From: Paenibacillus taichungensis | Lineage (GTDB): Bacteria > Bacillota > Bacilli > Paenibacillales > Paenibacillaceae | Direction of reading: 5' to 3' | Length of the DNA stretch: 64,000 nucleotides | Assembly (NCBI RefSeq): GCF_003287275.1 | Contig: NZ_QEVW01000015.1 | Coordinates: forward strand, 62,001-126,000 | Part shown: in pieces, positions 44,302-52,516 of the stretch | How positions within the stretch are numbered: the first letter of the stretch is position 1 | How the letters are laid out: each line of letters starts with the position of its first letter | Made by a program: the position numbers and the translations under genes | Notes under the pieces: model-generated | Told to the model about the DNA's origin: nothing | The model's database searches: none | Seen by the model: only the letters and a program-made list of their open reading frames with translations

Positions 44302-45713
44302 CTCATTTTTTCACGGTTCAACGGGAGATAGAGATAGAAGGTACTTCCCTTGCCCTCAGCGCTTTCAAGTTCAATCGATCCGTCCAGTAATCTTGCCAAA
44401 TCCCGACTGATGGACAGTCCGAGTCCTGTTCCCCCAAATTTGCGGCTAATGGACCCGTCAGCCTGTTGAAATGCTTCAAAAATGGATTGATGTTTATCTT
44501 CGGCAATGCCAATTCCCGTATCTTGTACCGAGAACACAATCCATTGGCTCAGAATGCCTGACTTCTTCATTTGCTTGGTGCTCACGGTCAGTGTGACCTT
44601 CCCCTGATGCGTAAACTTGATGGCATTGGACATGAGATTACGCAAAATCTGTTGGACTCGTTGGGGATCAGACCATAGGGTCTCTGGCAGCCCTGGCTTT
44701 TTGTCCAGCTTCAGCTCTACTCCCTTTTTCTCGGCAACCAGCTGGAAATGAGTCATGGCATCTTCCGTGAGTTGTGCAACACTGATATCCTCCAAGACGA
44801 TATCCAGTCTGCCCGCTTCCACTTTGGACAGATCGAGAATGTCATTGATTAACGTTAGCAGCTCCTGACCCGAATGCTCAATCATTGTGGCAAAATGTAC
44901 GATATCCTCCTGTTCCATCGTATCTCCGTTCTCGCTGATCATCTGGGCAAAGTTAATGACACTGTTCAGCGGTGTTCGCAATTCATGCGACATATTCGCC
45001 AGAAATTCCGATTTGTACTGTGAAGCAATCATCAGCTGTTTGGCACGATCCTCCAGCACAATCTGAGCCTTCTGCAATTCTTCTTTTTGCACAGACAATA
45101 AACGATTGGTACTCTGGATGAGCAAAATCCGATTCTGTTCATTCTGAAAGTCTCGTAAAATAAAAGCAAAAACAAGACTAAGCAGAATACCCAAAGGTAG
45201 GGTATACGGCATAATATGAGAGAAAAAATATGTAGCCGGGATAACGCCGACGATAGCTATGTTCACACTATTGACCACATTTACAATCAATATGACGATG
45301 ACACCTTTAATAATTAACCTATAGTCACTGCGTCTCATCCATATATTCAACCCTGCACACACCACGCCCAAAATGGACATATTAATCAGTGCAGCCACCG
45401 TAGCATCATTGATACCAAAAGTTAACCGGGTCAGCCCAATCCCAACACCCACAATAATAACGCTATAGGGTTGTCTATACGTCAAAACGGCAACAATTAA
45501 AGGAACAAAACGAAGATCGAAGACAACTTCATCATTAAGCTGAAATCCAAATACCGTGCTGATCCAGCCTGCAAAAATAAGTACAAACAACGAACATATC
45601 TGTTTTACTCGTGATGAAGCTCGTATTACGATGTATTTATAGAACACACTAGCAAGGTAAGCAATGGTTATGAGCATTCCCATATTTAATACGAACATTT
45701 TTGAAAACTGCAT
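44298..45713 (-). CDS. Membrane sensor histidine kinase (5TM-LYT sensor, HisKA, HATPase)
   Basis: 471 aa. Six hydrophobic segments fill residues 1-190; LRFVPLIVAVLTYRQPYSVIIVGVGIGLTRL is typical of the 5TM-5TMR_LYT sensor. A short coiled linker leads to the HisKA H-box SEFLANMSHELRTPLNSVINFAQM near 235, N-box LRNLMSNAIKFTHQG near 360, G-boxes VQDTGIGIAEDKH and FGGTGLGLSISRDLARLLDG. No response-regulator gene is adjacent, so it is an orphan kinase. Start behind AGGAGTG. Confidence 0.9.
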   Translation of the reverse strand: MQFSKMFVLNMGMLITIAYLASVFYKYIVIRASSRVKQICSLFVLIFAGWISTVFGFQLNDEVVFDLRFVPLIVAVLTYRQPYSVIIVGVGIGLTRLTFGINDATVAALINMSILGVVCAGLNIWMRRSDYRLIIKGVIVILIVNVVNSVNIAIVGVIPATYFFSHIMPYTLPLGILLSLVFAFILRDFQNEQNRILLIQSTNRLLSVQKEELQKAQIVLEDRAKQLMIASQYKSEFLANMSHELRTPLNSVINFAQMISENGDTMEQEDIVHFATMIEHSGQELLTLINDILDLSKVEAGRLDIVLEDISVAQLTEDAMTHFQLVAEKKGVELKLDKKPGLPETLWSDPQRVQQILRNLMSNAIKFTHQGKVTLTVSTKQMKKSGILSQWIVFSVQDTGIGIAEDKHQSIFEAFQQADGSISRKFGGTGLGLSISRDLARLLDGSIELESAEGKGSTFYLYLPLNREKMS

Positions 45714-45852
45714 TCACTCACTCCTGTTGTCGTGTATTCATTGACAGAGAACCCTTAGCCCGTATGCATCTCTATCATATCATGCCCATTCAACCTTCGA
45801 CATTCCTTCGTCGTCAAAAAAATGCACAAAAATACACAAATCAGGATTCAAT

Positions 45853-45880
45853 TTGTGCGCTGAACGTAGTAGAATATATT
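45853..45880 (+). promoter_or_regulatory. Possible sigma-A promoter of the PAP2-like gene
   Basis: TTGTGC (45853-45858), 16-nt spacer, TATATT (45875-45880). About 66 nt from the GTG start at 45946. Confidence 0.4.
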
Positions 45881-45945
45881 GTTGTTCGATTTTATTTGCT
45901 GTGATCCAGTTCCTTGCGAACCTGGATGAAAGGAGAAACGGTGTT

Positions 45946-46599
45946 GTGCACGTATTAAAAAGCAAATCCTACTGGCTGTCGTTAAGCTTGATGCTTTCCT
46001 TGGCTGTCATGGGGATGTTCTATGATATTCTGAATAGTCCGGAACGCGGTTTCTCTGTGCTGAATTCCCCATTGGACCGGATCATCCCTTATGTACCATC
46101 CATGTCCATACCCTATCTGGGTTGGTATCCGTTTGTCTTCGGCGTGTTGGCTTATTTATGTGCCAAAGATCGGCTCACTTATTATCGCGTCCTGTTATCC
46201 ATGAACATCTGTGTCTGGATCTGTTACCTGATCTATTTTAATTTTCAGACCATGGTGCCGCGTCCCGAGTTAACAGGTACAGGTCTCGGCGCATCTCTTC
46301 TTGGATGGCTCTACGGCCAGGACCGTCCATATAATTGCTTTCCAAGTATTCATGCCCTTCATTCTTACCTGGTTATGCGTGCGGTTCTCTCGGTTCAAAG
46401 CATTCGTAAATATGTTAAGGTGTTAGTTGCTGCCGGGGCAGCACTGATTATATTGTCTACTTTAATGATTAAACAACATGTAATCTATGATGCCCTGGGT
46501 GCGGTTGTACTCGGCGAATGCGTCTTCACGATTATTACTGGGCTCTCGCTGCACCGTCGTCGCAGAAAAGAATCGAAATGGACAGAGGGGATCAGCTGA
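45946..46599 (+). CDS. PAP2-superfamily membrane phosphatase (inositolphosphotransferase-like)
   Basis: 217 aa from GTG 45946; AAGGAG lies ten bases upstream and no ATG fits. About six membrane segments. The PAP2 active-site motifs are FPSIHALHSYL near residue 148 (C2-type SxxxH) and KQHVIYDALGAVVLGE near 186 (C3-type HxxxD). The C1 motif (KxxxxxxRP) is only partly seen as TMVPRPEL. This pattern occurs in the Aur1/Ipt1-like branch, whose members hydrolyse or transfer lipid phosphates. The 3' end overlaps the convergent HD-GYP gene by 8 bp. Confidence 0.8.
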   Translation: MHVLKSKSYWLSLSLMLSLAVMGMFYDILNSPERGFSVLNSPLDRIIPYVPSMSIPYLGWYPFVFGVLAYLCAKDRLTYYRVLLSMNICVWICYLIYFNFQTMVPRPELTGTGLGASLLGWLYGQDRPYNCFPSIHALHSYLVMRAVLSVQSIRKYVKVLVAAGAALIILSTLMIKQHVIYDALGAVVLGECVFTIITGLSLHRRRRKESKWTEGIS

Positions 46600-48115
46600 C
46601 CCCTCGCTCCGACGATTTCTGGAGATGCTGTTGCCGTCTCCACTCATCAATAAACAAACTTGCAAAATAGGGATCCCACTGGGTCCCTTTTCCTTCTTCC
46701 AAAATAGATAGCGCTTTCTCATGACTCATCCCGTTCCGGTATGGACGATCAGACGTCATGGCATCAAAAGCATCAGCAACGGCAATGATACGGCCAAACA
46801 GGGGAATCTCTTCGCCTGCTATACCATCAGGATATCCTTTGCCATCATATCTTTCGTGATGAGACCTTACACCCGGCAGGAAATCTGCCATGGCATCAAT
46901 CGGTTCAATCTGTAACAAAATACTCTCTCCAAGAACAGGATGTGTGCGAATGATCGCGAATTCCTCATCGGTGAGTTTTCCATCTTTCAATAACACTTCA
47001 TCAGGTATGCCGATTTTGCCGATATCGTGCAGCAGTGCTGATTTGTATAGCAGATCTGCTTGTTCTTCATTCATGCCACTCAGCTTGCCAATCATAATGG
47101 AATACTCCGCCACCCGCATGGAATGACCGGCCGTATATTTGTCCCGAGCGTCCAAAGCAGCCGCCAGGGTGGAAAAATAACTTTGCAGCAACTGTCGATT
47201 GCGTTCCTGCCTCATCTCAAGCCGGTTAATCATCATATTGAACCCGGAGATGAGTGCAGAAAACTCATCCGCGTATAGATCAGGAGTTCTTCTACCGAAG
47301 TCACCCTCTTGAATTCGGTTCATCTCCTCAGTCAGCTCTGCAACCGGTCCGCGAACATCCCGGATCAGCAACCAGCTGCCCACAAGGGCGAACCCCCCGC
47401 CTAGCACAACGATAAGAACTGCCCACAAAATATACTCTTTCGCAAACTCACTATCCATATACTGAAGACGGATCGATGTAGCCAGGAAGAATAGAAATAA
47501 TGGAAATAAACCGATCAGTGCTGTACTCAACTGAAATTTACGCTGAATGGACACCAGGACACGCCCACCGAGCGATGGCTCCATGCCATGCTGTTCTTTA
47601 CCTCTGCGGCGAACCTCCAGCAGCAGCGGTCTCACGGTCCGGACCGTCAAAAAATATTCAATCAGGGCATGCATCACAGCAATCAATAAGGCACACGCAG
47701 CTGCAACTGCAACATATCCATACGGAAATTCCAGCCATCCTGTAGAAATCATCCATATTGTCAATCCGGCAGCAGGCAGGGAAAACCCAAGCATATGCGG
47801 ACCAAGAATGCGATATATCGTTTGCCCCGGAAAACGGTGAATGCTCTCATACATCTTTGTCAATTCGGCCTTTTCATGATGCTCGGCGGCAAAGAATTGC
47901 CGGATGGGGCCAAGTTGTGCCCATAACGTAATCAGTTCAGCAACAAGCATAAACAATAGTGAAATTAACACAATGATAATGAGTCGTACAAATTGAATGT
48001 TTGGTATTTGTAAGGTAGACACCATAACGACTGTACCTACCACAAAAACAGCTCCCATTGAACCGATAAGATAATTTCGCATCAGACGAAAGATAAATGA
48101 ACGGTATACTTCCAC
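46592..48115 (-). CDS. HAMP/HD-GYP-domain phosphohydrolase, membrane bound
   Basis: 507 aa. Several membrane segments in residues 1-260, HAMP near 250-305 (LLIRDVRGPVAELTEEMNRIQEGDF), then an HD-GYP domain with HSMRVAEYS near 342, HDIGKIGIPDEVLLKDGKLTDEEF (in parts), HPVLGESIL and HHERYDGKGYPDG. HD-GYP enzymes degrade cyclic-di-GMP; the GYP motif is intact (GKGYPDG). Whether this one is active on c-di-GMP is inferred from the motifs. Its stop overlaps the neighbouring gene end by eight bases. Confidence 0.9.
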   Translation of the reverse strand: MEVYRSFIFRLMRNYLIGSMGAVFVVGTVVMVSTLQIPNIQFVRLIIIVLISLLFMLVAELITLWAQLGPIRQFFAAEHHEKAELTKMYESIHRFPGQTIYRILGPHMLGFSLPAAGLTIWMISTGWLEFPYGYVAVAAACALLIAVMHALIEYFLTVRTVRPLLLEVRRRGKEQHGMEPSLGGRVLVSIQRKFQLSTALIGLFPLFLFFLATSIRLQYMDSEFAKEYILWAVLIVVLGGGFALVGSWLLIRDVRGPVAELTEEMNRIQEGDFGRRTPDLYADEFSALISGFNMMINRLEMRQERNRQLLQSYFSTLAAALDARDKYTAGHSMRVAEYSIMIGKLSGMNEEQADLLYKSALLHDIGKIGIPDEVLLKDGKLTDEEFAIIRTHPVLGESILLQIEPIDAMADFLPGVRSHHERYDGKGYPDGIAGEEIPLFGRIIAVADAFDAMTSDRPYRNGMSHEKALSILEEGKGTQWDPYFASLFIDEWRRQQHLQKSSERGVS

Positions 48116-48310
48116 CCTAACCCCTCACTCTCTAGCTGCAAACCCGTTCTCCCCATTGATGATGACAGAGGGAGATTAAAGGTACAGCCTCCTATTTGTT
48201 ATCGGTTACTGGGACTGAAAAAATTAATTCATTTCACGGAGGGGAAACCTCCATCCTGTATTTAACTACGAATCGCTCATCTAACTAATATGTACGCGTA
48301 CAACCATACC

Positions 48311-48340
48311 AAAAAGACTGCTCCCCGTAGGAAACAGCCT
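48311..48340 (-). terminator. Terminator of the sigma/anti-sigma operon
   Basis: On the minus strand CTGTTTCC pairs with GGGGAGCAG across the loop TAC, then TTTTT. Lies just after the stop at 48359. Confidence 0.65.
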
Positions 48341-48358
48341 GATATGGCAAGACATTTC

Positions 48359-49261
48359 TTATCCTTTAATCTTGGCAGCCAGAATCATTGTTCCACGCGG
48401 CTCATCACCCATCGCATCCGGTTCAAGTGTGATCGCGACCGTATCGTAGTCGTTGGCAGAGTCTAACGTATAGTAGACCGCTCCCGTTCCATTATGACTC
48501 AGGAATGTCCCCGCATTTTGAGGTGTATCGCCCTTGATCAGCCAAACCTGAAACGCCTCATTCCCTTCCAGAGTAGGCAAGTTCTCCGCCTGTACGACCA
48601 GGTGAGTGCCTTTGCTGTCAATAACGATGGTAGCCAGTCCTTGGGCCACAATGTCCTGTGTCGCAGGACTAAGCTTGACGGCTTCGCCTGTCTGCATTCC
48701 CTGTGCAGGCAGCATGGATGAAGCAAGCCGCTCTTGCAGCTGCGCATTTTGTGCCTGCGCCTGAGCAAGCTGATCTTGCACTGCCGATGAGCCTGCAGCT
48801 TGCTGCTTCAGCGAATTGACCTGGCCTTGCAGCTGCCCGGCGTAGATGCCGAGCACGAGCGCCGCTGCCGCGAGGGCTGCGCTCGCTATGCGCCAGGCGC
48901 GGCTGCTGCGCGCACGCGCGCGCCCTTGAGGCTGCCACGGCTGTGCCTGTGCAGCCTCTTCTGCCCGGGCTGCAGGCACCGCCGTTTCCGGCTGCAAGCC
49001 TTGCCCGGGCTGCGCCGCCTCATGCTGCGGCGCATGTCCGAGCACGTTGCTCAGCACACGTGCTCGCATGCCAGGCGGCGGTGCAACAGGTTCCGCCGCG
49101 AGTGGCAGGAAGCCTGTTACTTCCTGCAATTCCCTCACCTCCCGGCGACAAGACTCGCAATTGGCCAAATGCGCTTCAAATGCTGCCACTTCCTCCGCTT
49201 CGAGTCCTCCCAGCACATACACCGGTGCCAGATCAGACCATTCCTCATGTCGTTCTATCAT
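48359..49261 (-). CDS. Anti-sigma factor (RskA-like, zinc-binding anti-sigma domain)
   Basis: 300 aa. N-terminal zinc-binding anti-sigma motif His31-x3-Cys35-x2-Cys38 (AHLANCESC), one membrane segment at about 123-143 (ALAAAALVLGIYAG), a coiled Gln-rich stalk, and a C-terminal RskA-type extracellular domain (AFQVWLIKGDTPQNAGTF). It would hold the adjacent ECF sigma factor inactive at the membrane until a signal triggers release. Start ATG overlaps the sigma stop by four bases. The 80-120 region is Ala/Gln/Pro/Arg-rich, coded by GC-rich DNA with hairpins. Confidence 0.9.
   Translation of the reverse strand: MIERHEEWSDLAPVYVLGGLEAEEVAAFEAHLANCESCRREVRELQEVTGFLPLAAEPVAPPPGMRARVLSNVLGHAPQHEAAQPGQGLQPETAVPAARAEEAAQAQPWQPQGRARARSSRAWRIASAALAAAALVLGIYAGQLQGQVNSLKQQAAGSSAVQDQLAQAQAQNAQLQERLASSMLPAQGMQTGEAVKLSPATQDIVAQGLATIVIDSKGTHLVVQAENLPTLEGNEAFQVWLIKGDTPQNAGTFLSHNGTGAVYYTLDSANDYDTVAITLEPDAMGDEPRGTMILAAKIKG
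48928..49066. repeat. GC-rich hairpin cluster inside the anti-sigma gene
   Basis: GAGGCTGC (48928-48935) pairs with GCAGCCTC (48951-48958); TGCCCGGGCTGC occurs twice at 48962 and 49002; CGAGCACGT (49039-49047) pairs with ACGTGCTCG (49058-49066). The encoded segment is low complexity. Confidence 0.7.
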
Positions 49262-49854
49262 GGATGTATGCCCTCCCTTCCCGCGTCCGGATGCATTTCA
49301 GCATCGGCGAGCAGCTTCTGAAGCTGCCGCATCGCAAGCCTGACACGGCTCTTTACCGTACCCAGCGGAATCCCGAATCTGCTGGATACCTCCTGTTGCG
49401 TTAAGCCTGCATAATAGATCGATTCAATGACCTGTTGCTGGTCACCGTTCAACTGGGACAAGGCCTTCTTGATCCGGACACCTTCCCATTTGCGCTCTAT
49501 TTCTTCTTCTGTATTTGTATGTTCATCGGCATAAGCCGCCAGTGTTTCATTTTCCACTGAGGTCGTAGCTGCGCTTTTGGATTTTCGCCTCAGCATGTCC
49601 ACTGCAATGTTGCGCGTAATGGCGAACATCCACGTGGTCAGCTTCCCCTGTGAGGCCTCATATCGTTCAGCATTGTTCCAGACCCGCAGGAACAATTCTT
49701 GGACAGTCTCTTCTGCTGTCATTGGATCACCAACGATCCGATACGCAAAAGAATACACCGCCCGCTCATAGCGGTCATATAAAAGCTCCAGTGCGGAAGC
49801 ATCTCGCTCTGCAATCTGCCGCATTAACCTGCTGTCCTCTATTGGTTCAGTCAT
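49258..49854 (-). CDS. ECF-type RNA polymerase sigma factor
   Basis: 198 aa. Sigma region 2 is visible as LELLYDRYERAVYSFAYRIVGDPMTAEETVQELFLRVWNNAERY (in parts, residues 17-60), with TTWMFAITRNIAVDMLRRK. Region 4 reads QVIESIYYAGLTQQEVSSRFGIPLGTVKSRVRLAMRQLQKLL. It is co-transcribed with the anti-sigma factor (ATGA overlap). Regulation is most likely by release from that factor. TATAAT at about 49884 on the minus strand is a possible -10, but the -35 is poor. Confidence 0.93.
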   Translation of the reverse strand: MTEPIEDSRLMRQIAERDASALELLYDRYERAVYSFAYRIVGDPMTAEETVQELFLRVWNNAERYEASQGKLTTWMFAITRNIAVDMLRRKSKSAATTSVENETLAAYADEHTNTEEEIERKWEGVRIKKALSQLNGDQQQVIESIYYAGLTQQEVSSRFGIPLGTVKSRVRLAMRQLQKLLADAEMHPDAGREGIHP

Positions 49855-49988
49855 GCGAGGGCCCCTTTCCGTGTCATCCCTCTTATTATAACCTACGCAG
49901 AATCATTTGAAGAGGATTACCTTATGGAAGAAAAAATCTGAAATGTTTTCGTAATTGTTTTCAAAAAAAGCTCCAACTTTCCGTTTTA

Positions 49989-50017
49989 TTGCAAAAAATT
50001 ACAGCCTGTGGTATACT
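49989..50017 (+). promoter_or_regulatory. Strong sigma-A promoter with no gene downstream
   Basis: TTGCAA (49989-49994), 17-nt spacer, TATACT (50012-50017) on the plus strand. The following DNA has no convincing coding sequence before the terminator at 50287-50314. Confidence 0.7.
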
Positions 50018-50023
50018 CTAAGA

Positions 50024-50314
50024 GTTGGTATTTAAACAACCTCATATGATTTTCTGTCTTCTTTAAACCCCGGAATATTTTCTTCATGCTGCGACCGCAG
50101 CGAACATGCACATTAACCTATGAAGATTGAAGAACCTGAATCACAATAACCCGGTAGTACAGAGTTTCACAAGATGTTCCCATTCACACTGGCGCGGTCA
50201 TCGGAGCCGCAAGGACAAAAGAGAGGTAGGGCTTTTGTTGTTTTGGATGTCACTTATTCTTGAGAAGATTGAAAACATACACAAAGCACCCGGAATTGGG
50301 TTCCGGGTGTTTTT
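50024..50314 (+). ncRNA. Candidate non-coding RNA of about 290 nt
   Basis: Starts at a strong promoter (49989-50017) and ends at a clear terminator (50287-50314). The DNA between contains no protein-like reading frame with a ribosome site. Short complementary segments are present, such as CTGCGACCGCAG at 50090. Size and genomic autonomy would fit a small RNA such as 6S, but no hallmark of 6S, SRP, tmRNA or RNase P RNA could be recognised. Confidence 0.4.
50287..50314 (+). terminator. Terminator of the candidate ncRNA
   Basis: CACCCGGAA (50287-50295), loop TTGGG, TTCCGGGTG (50301-50309), then TTTTT. Confidence 0.85.
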
Positions 50315-50352
50315 CCATGTCCACTTTTAATAAAAAGATGGACAGACAGCCA

Positions 50353-50381
50353 AAAGGCGCCGATACAATCTCGGCGCCTTT
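50353..50381 (-). terminator. Terminator of the His/Tyr/Gly-rich protein gene
   Basis: AAAGGCGCCGA (50353-50363), 7-nt loop, TCGGCGCCTTT (50371-50381): a perfect 11-bp stem 50 nt past the stop. Confidence 0.7.
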
Positions 50382-50430
50382 CATCGGAGTTGTATGGATC
50401 AACTCTCTGATACAGTTTCTGTTGAACAAT

Positions 50431-50736
50431 TTAGATAAACATTGTTTTGGAGATAATAACCAACAGGATGAACAGTACAAGAATTGTACCCATCGATCCC
50501 CAGCTTCCTCCGCCGTGTCCATAAGAAGTTCCACAACCTTGGTGATAACCGTGCAACATTGGAGCATGATTGGGATGATGAGCATACCCGTAACCATATC
50601 CCATTGGCATTGTTCCACATCCATACCCGTACCCATGCATTTCATGACCTGTGTATCCATGCATATGCTCATAACCTCCCACGTATCCGTATACGTGTCC
50701 CTGTCCGTTCGGTGAATTCGGTTTAACTTCGCTCAT
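50431..50736 (-). CDS. Gly/Tyr/His-rich protein with YjcZ/SscA-like C-terminal membrane tail
   Basis: 101 aa. Residues about 12-80 are almost entirely Gly, Tyr, His and Met (GYGYGYAHH, MHGYTGHEMHGYGYG). The last 20 residues, GTILVLFILLVIISKTMFI, form one hydrophobic tail nearly identical to that of the two mini-proteins next to it and of YjcZ/SscA-type sporulation proteins. It is probably a small tail-anchored protein, with a head suited to binding metals or forming coat-like layers; spore association is an inference from the tail family. Start ATG 50736 behind AAGGAGG. Confidence 0.75.
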   Translation of the reverse strand: MSEVKPNSPNGQGHVYGYVGGYEHMHGYTGHEMHGYGYGCGTMPMGYGYGYAHHPNHAPMLHGYHQGCGTSYGHGGGSWGSMGTILVLFILLVIISKTMFI

Positions 50737-50863
50737 TGTTCATTCCTCCTTAACATTTGCCTACACCCCTAAGCTATGTATTATGCCTACCTCTGGACCG
50801 GGCTATGGCCCTACTTTGACAAAATAGGCGTTTTCACTATTCTGGTAGGCTTGTCCTTAAACC

Positions 50864-50895
50864 AAAAAAACCCCACCGGTTAACCGGCGGAGTTC
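50864..50895 (-). terminator. Terminator of the 35-aa mini-protein gene
   Basis: On the minus strand GAACTCCGCCGGTTAACCGG followed by TGGGGTT and a seven-T run (50870-50864). It separates this gene from the Gly/Tyr/His-rich one. Confidence 0.8.
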
Positions 50896-50902
50896 AAACA
50901 TA

Positions 50903-51010
50903 TTATACCCAGAAAGATTTAGTGATGATAACGAGAAGAATGAACAGAACCAAGATGGCACCAGTTGATGTCCAGCCGCCGTATCCTGCGCCTCCAAGTA
51001 CTTCGCTCAT
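50903..51010 (-). CDS. YjcZ/SscA-like mini-protein, 35 aa
   Basis: ATG at 51010, stop at 50903, ribosome site GGAGG ahead. The protein begins MSEVLGGAGYGGW and ends in the hydrophobic tail TGAILVLFILLVIITKSFWV, so more than half the chain is one membrane segment. The tail matches that of the 101-aa and 34-aa neighbours. Members of this group in Bacillus are spore-associated small proteins. It is likely the membrane- or spore-associated product of a separate short transcript. Confidence 0.8.
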   Translation of the reverse strand: MSEVLGGAGYGGWTSTGAILVLFILLVIITKSFWV

Positions 51011-51052
51011 GGAGATTCCTCCTTTACCAGTGGTTTAGGTGTTAAGGGTCTA

Positions 51053-51157
51053 TTAGATGAAGAATGCTTTGGAAATGATAACCAACAAAATGAAGAGAAC
51101 CAAAATGGCACCAGTCGATGTCCATGCGCCGCCGTATCCACCTACAACTCCACTCAT
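51053..51157 (-). CDS. YjcZ/SscA-like mini-protein, 34 aa
   Basis: ATG at 51157 with AGGAGGG upstream, stop at 51053. Sequence MSGVVGGYGGAW then a tail that reads STGAILVLFILLVIISKAF. It is a clear paralogue of the 35-aa protein 42 nt downstream and shares the tail of the Gly/Tyr/His-rich protein. The three form a tandem family on one strand; a role in the spore is inferred from related Bacillus proteins. Confidence 0.8.
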   Translation of the reverse strand: MSGVVGGYGGAWTSTGAILVLFILLVIISKAFFI

Positions 51158-51259
51158 GCAAAACCCTCCTTTTATTTGAGGTACAGTTCACTATATGCTA
51201 AAGTCACTCGGGAGTCCGGGCTCCTGTTAAAAATGGGCTAGGTTATCATTGAGGTATGA

Positions 51260-52492
51260 CTATGAACCGAAATACACATCCAGTTTCCCTGTTGGCTGTG
51301 TTGTCGCCATCCAAACGGCGGCCAAATTATCAGGCGACTGTGTATAAGCTGTGATGTAGTCACCAATGAGCACTGTTGGTACGGGTGAATTCCCATTTGG
51401 GTTGAAGGATGTCGTTGTGAGTCTCCTGTTTGTAAATGTCGCTCCCCCATTAGAGGACTCAGCCACATATACATCTAACAAAAAACCATTTATCTGGTTG
51501 GAATAATAGATGACGCGGATTATTCCCGTAAATGGTGATACGGAAATCGAAGGAAAGAAATTTTGTGATCCTACAGGTGCTCCCGTTATACTTACCGGTT
51601 CGCTCCAAAGCAAACCATCTGGCGATTGACACATGAGTACGTCCGTATATCCATTTCGGGCGTCATTCCAGACCGCATAGACTGTCCCACTATAAATACC
51701 GTTGGAAATATCTGCACCCAGACTCAGATTCGTTTGAACACGGAACGCATAATCGGGTACAGGCAAGGGAGAAGGTGCAGGTACCACCGAAGAGATTAGG
51801 GTCGATTGATTACTTACTGGAGGCTGAAATGTCGCACCACCGTCGTAAGATATTCTTAGTAATGCATAAGGGCTGTCAGGACCCGTGGTTATATACCCGG
51901 CATAGACCTCACCCGTAAATCCAATTGCGATTGCCGCCCGATCATGAAAGCCTCTCGGACTGGAAATCCGGCTTGGCGTTTGCCAAGTCGCAGCCTGATC
52001 CAGAGACCTTTGCAAAAAGATAGATGATGCCGCTGTTGCCAATGGTGTGTATCCAACATAAGCATTGCCGCGGTACGGGCTACCCGGTGTACGATCACAC
52101 GCTATATACGGTTCATCATTGTGAACAATGAGACCGTATCCTCTGTTTACAAACACCGGGGGAGCCCATGTGAGACCGTCATCCATTGAAGTATAGCTAA
52201 TAATAGTCCCGTCATTATCTCCATTAAAAACATGAACCGTTACAATAAACGTACTGGGGAATGTGTAATCAATTGTGGGGGCTTCAGCTCCGGCGTATCC
52301 CACAGGTTGAGGCAAGGTAGTCGTTGACCAGGTCTGTCCCCCGTCAATTGAGCGATATAATCCAGTAAGTGTTGGCCCAGTACTTGTATCGACTGCCACA
52401 ACACACATTATATTGGGTAACAATTCATTTACTGCAATCGACGGTTCAAACTGGTTTCCACCCAATGCTCCTGTAATATTTACAACCGGCAT
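51260..52492 (-). CDS. Asp-box (BNR) beta-propeller protein, sialidase-like fold
   Basis: 410 aa from ATG 52492, eight bases after GGAGG; a GTG three codons upstream abuts that site. Six Asp-box-like motifs recur: SIDGGQTW (48), SMDDGLTW (102), SLDQAATW (163), SYDGGATF (215), SPDGLLW (290) and SSNGGATF (346), consistent with a six-bladed propeller. The arginine triad of true sialidases is not identifiable, and there is no signal peptide. A sugar-binding or structural role is plausible. The small gene at 52517-52885 lies 24 nt upstream on the same strand. Confidence 0.8.
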   Translation of the reverse strand: MPVVNITGALGGNQFEPSIAVNELLPNIMCVVAVDTSTGPTLTGLYRSIDGGQTWSTTTLPQPVGYAGAEAPTIDYTFPSTFIVTVHVFNGDNDGTIISYTSMDDGLTWAPPVFVNRGYGLIVHNDEPYIACDRTPGSPYRGNAYVGYTPLATAASSIFLQRSLDQAATWQTPSRISSPRGFHDRAAIAIGFTGEVYAGYITTGPDSPYALLRISYDGGATFQPPVSNQSTLISSVVPAPSPLPVPDYAFRVQTNLSLGADISNGIYSGTVYAVWNDARNGYTDVLMCQSPDGLLWSEPVSITGAPVGSQNFFPSISVSPFTGIIRVIYYSNQINGFLLDVYVAESSNGGATFTNRRLTTTSFNPNGNSPVPTVLIGDYITAYTQSPDNLAAVWMATTQPTGKLDVYFGS

Positions 52493-52516
52493 CTCATTCA
52501 CCTCCGTTATATTTGA

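Noticed and set aside
46592..46599. Eight-base convergent overlap of the PAP2-like and HD-GYP genes as a regulatory antisense
   Set aside because: Too short; such overlaps are common.
50024..50314. Identification as SRP RNA, tmRNA, RNase P RNA or a T-box
   Set aside because: None of their conserved core sequences could be found.
50127..50330. A 67-codon open frame in the candidate ncRNA
   Set aside because: It runs through the terminator and has no ribosome site.
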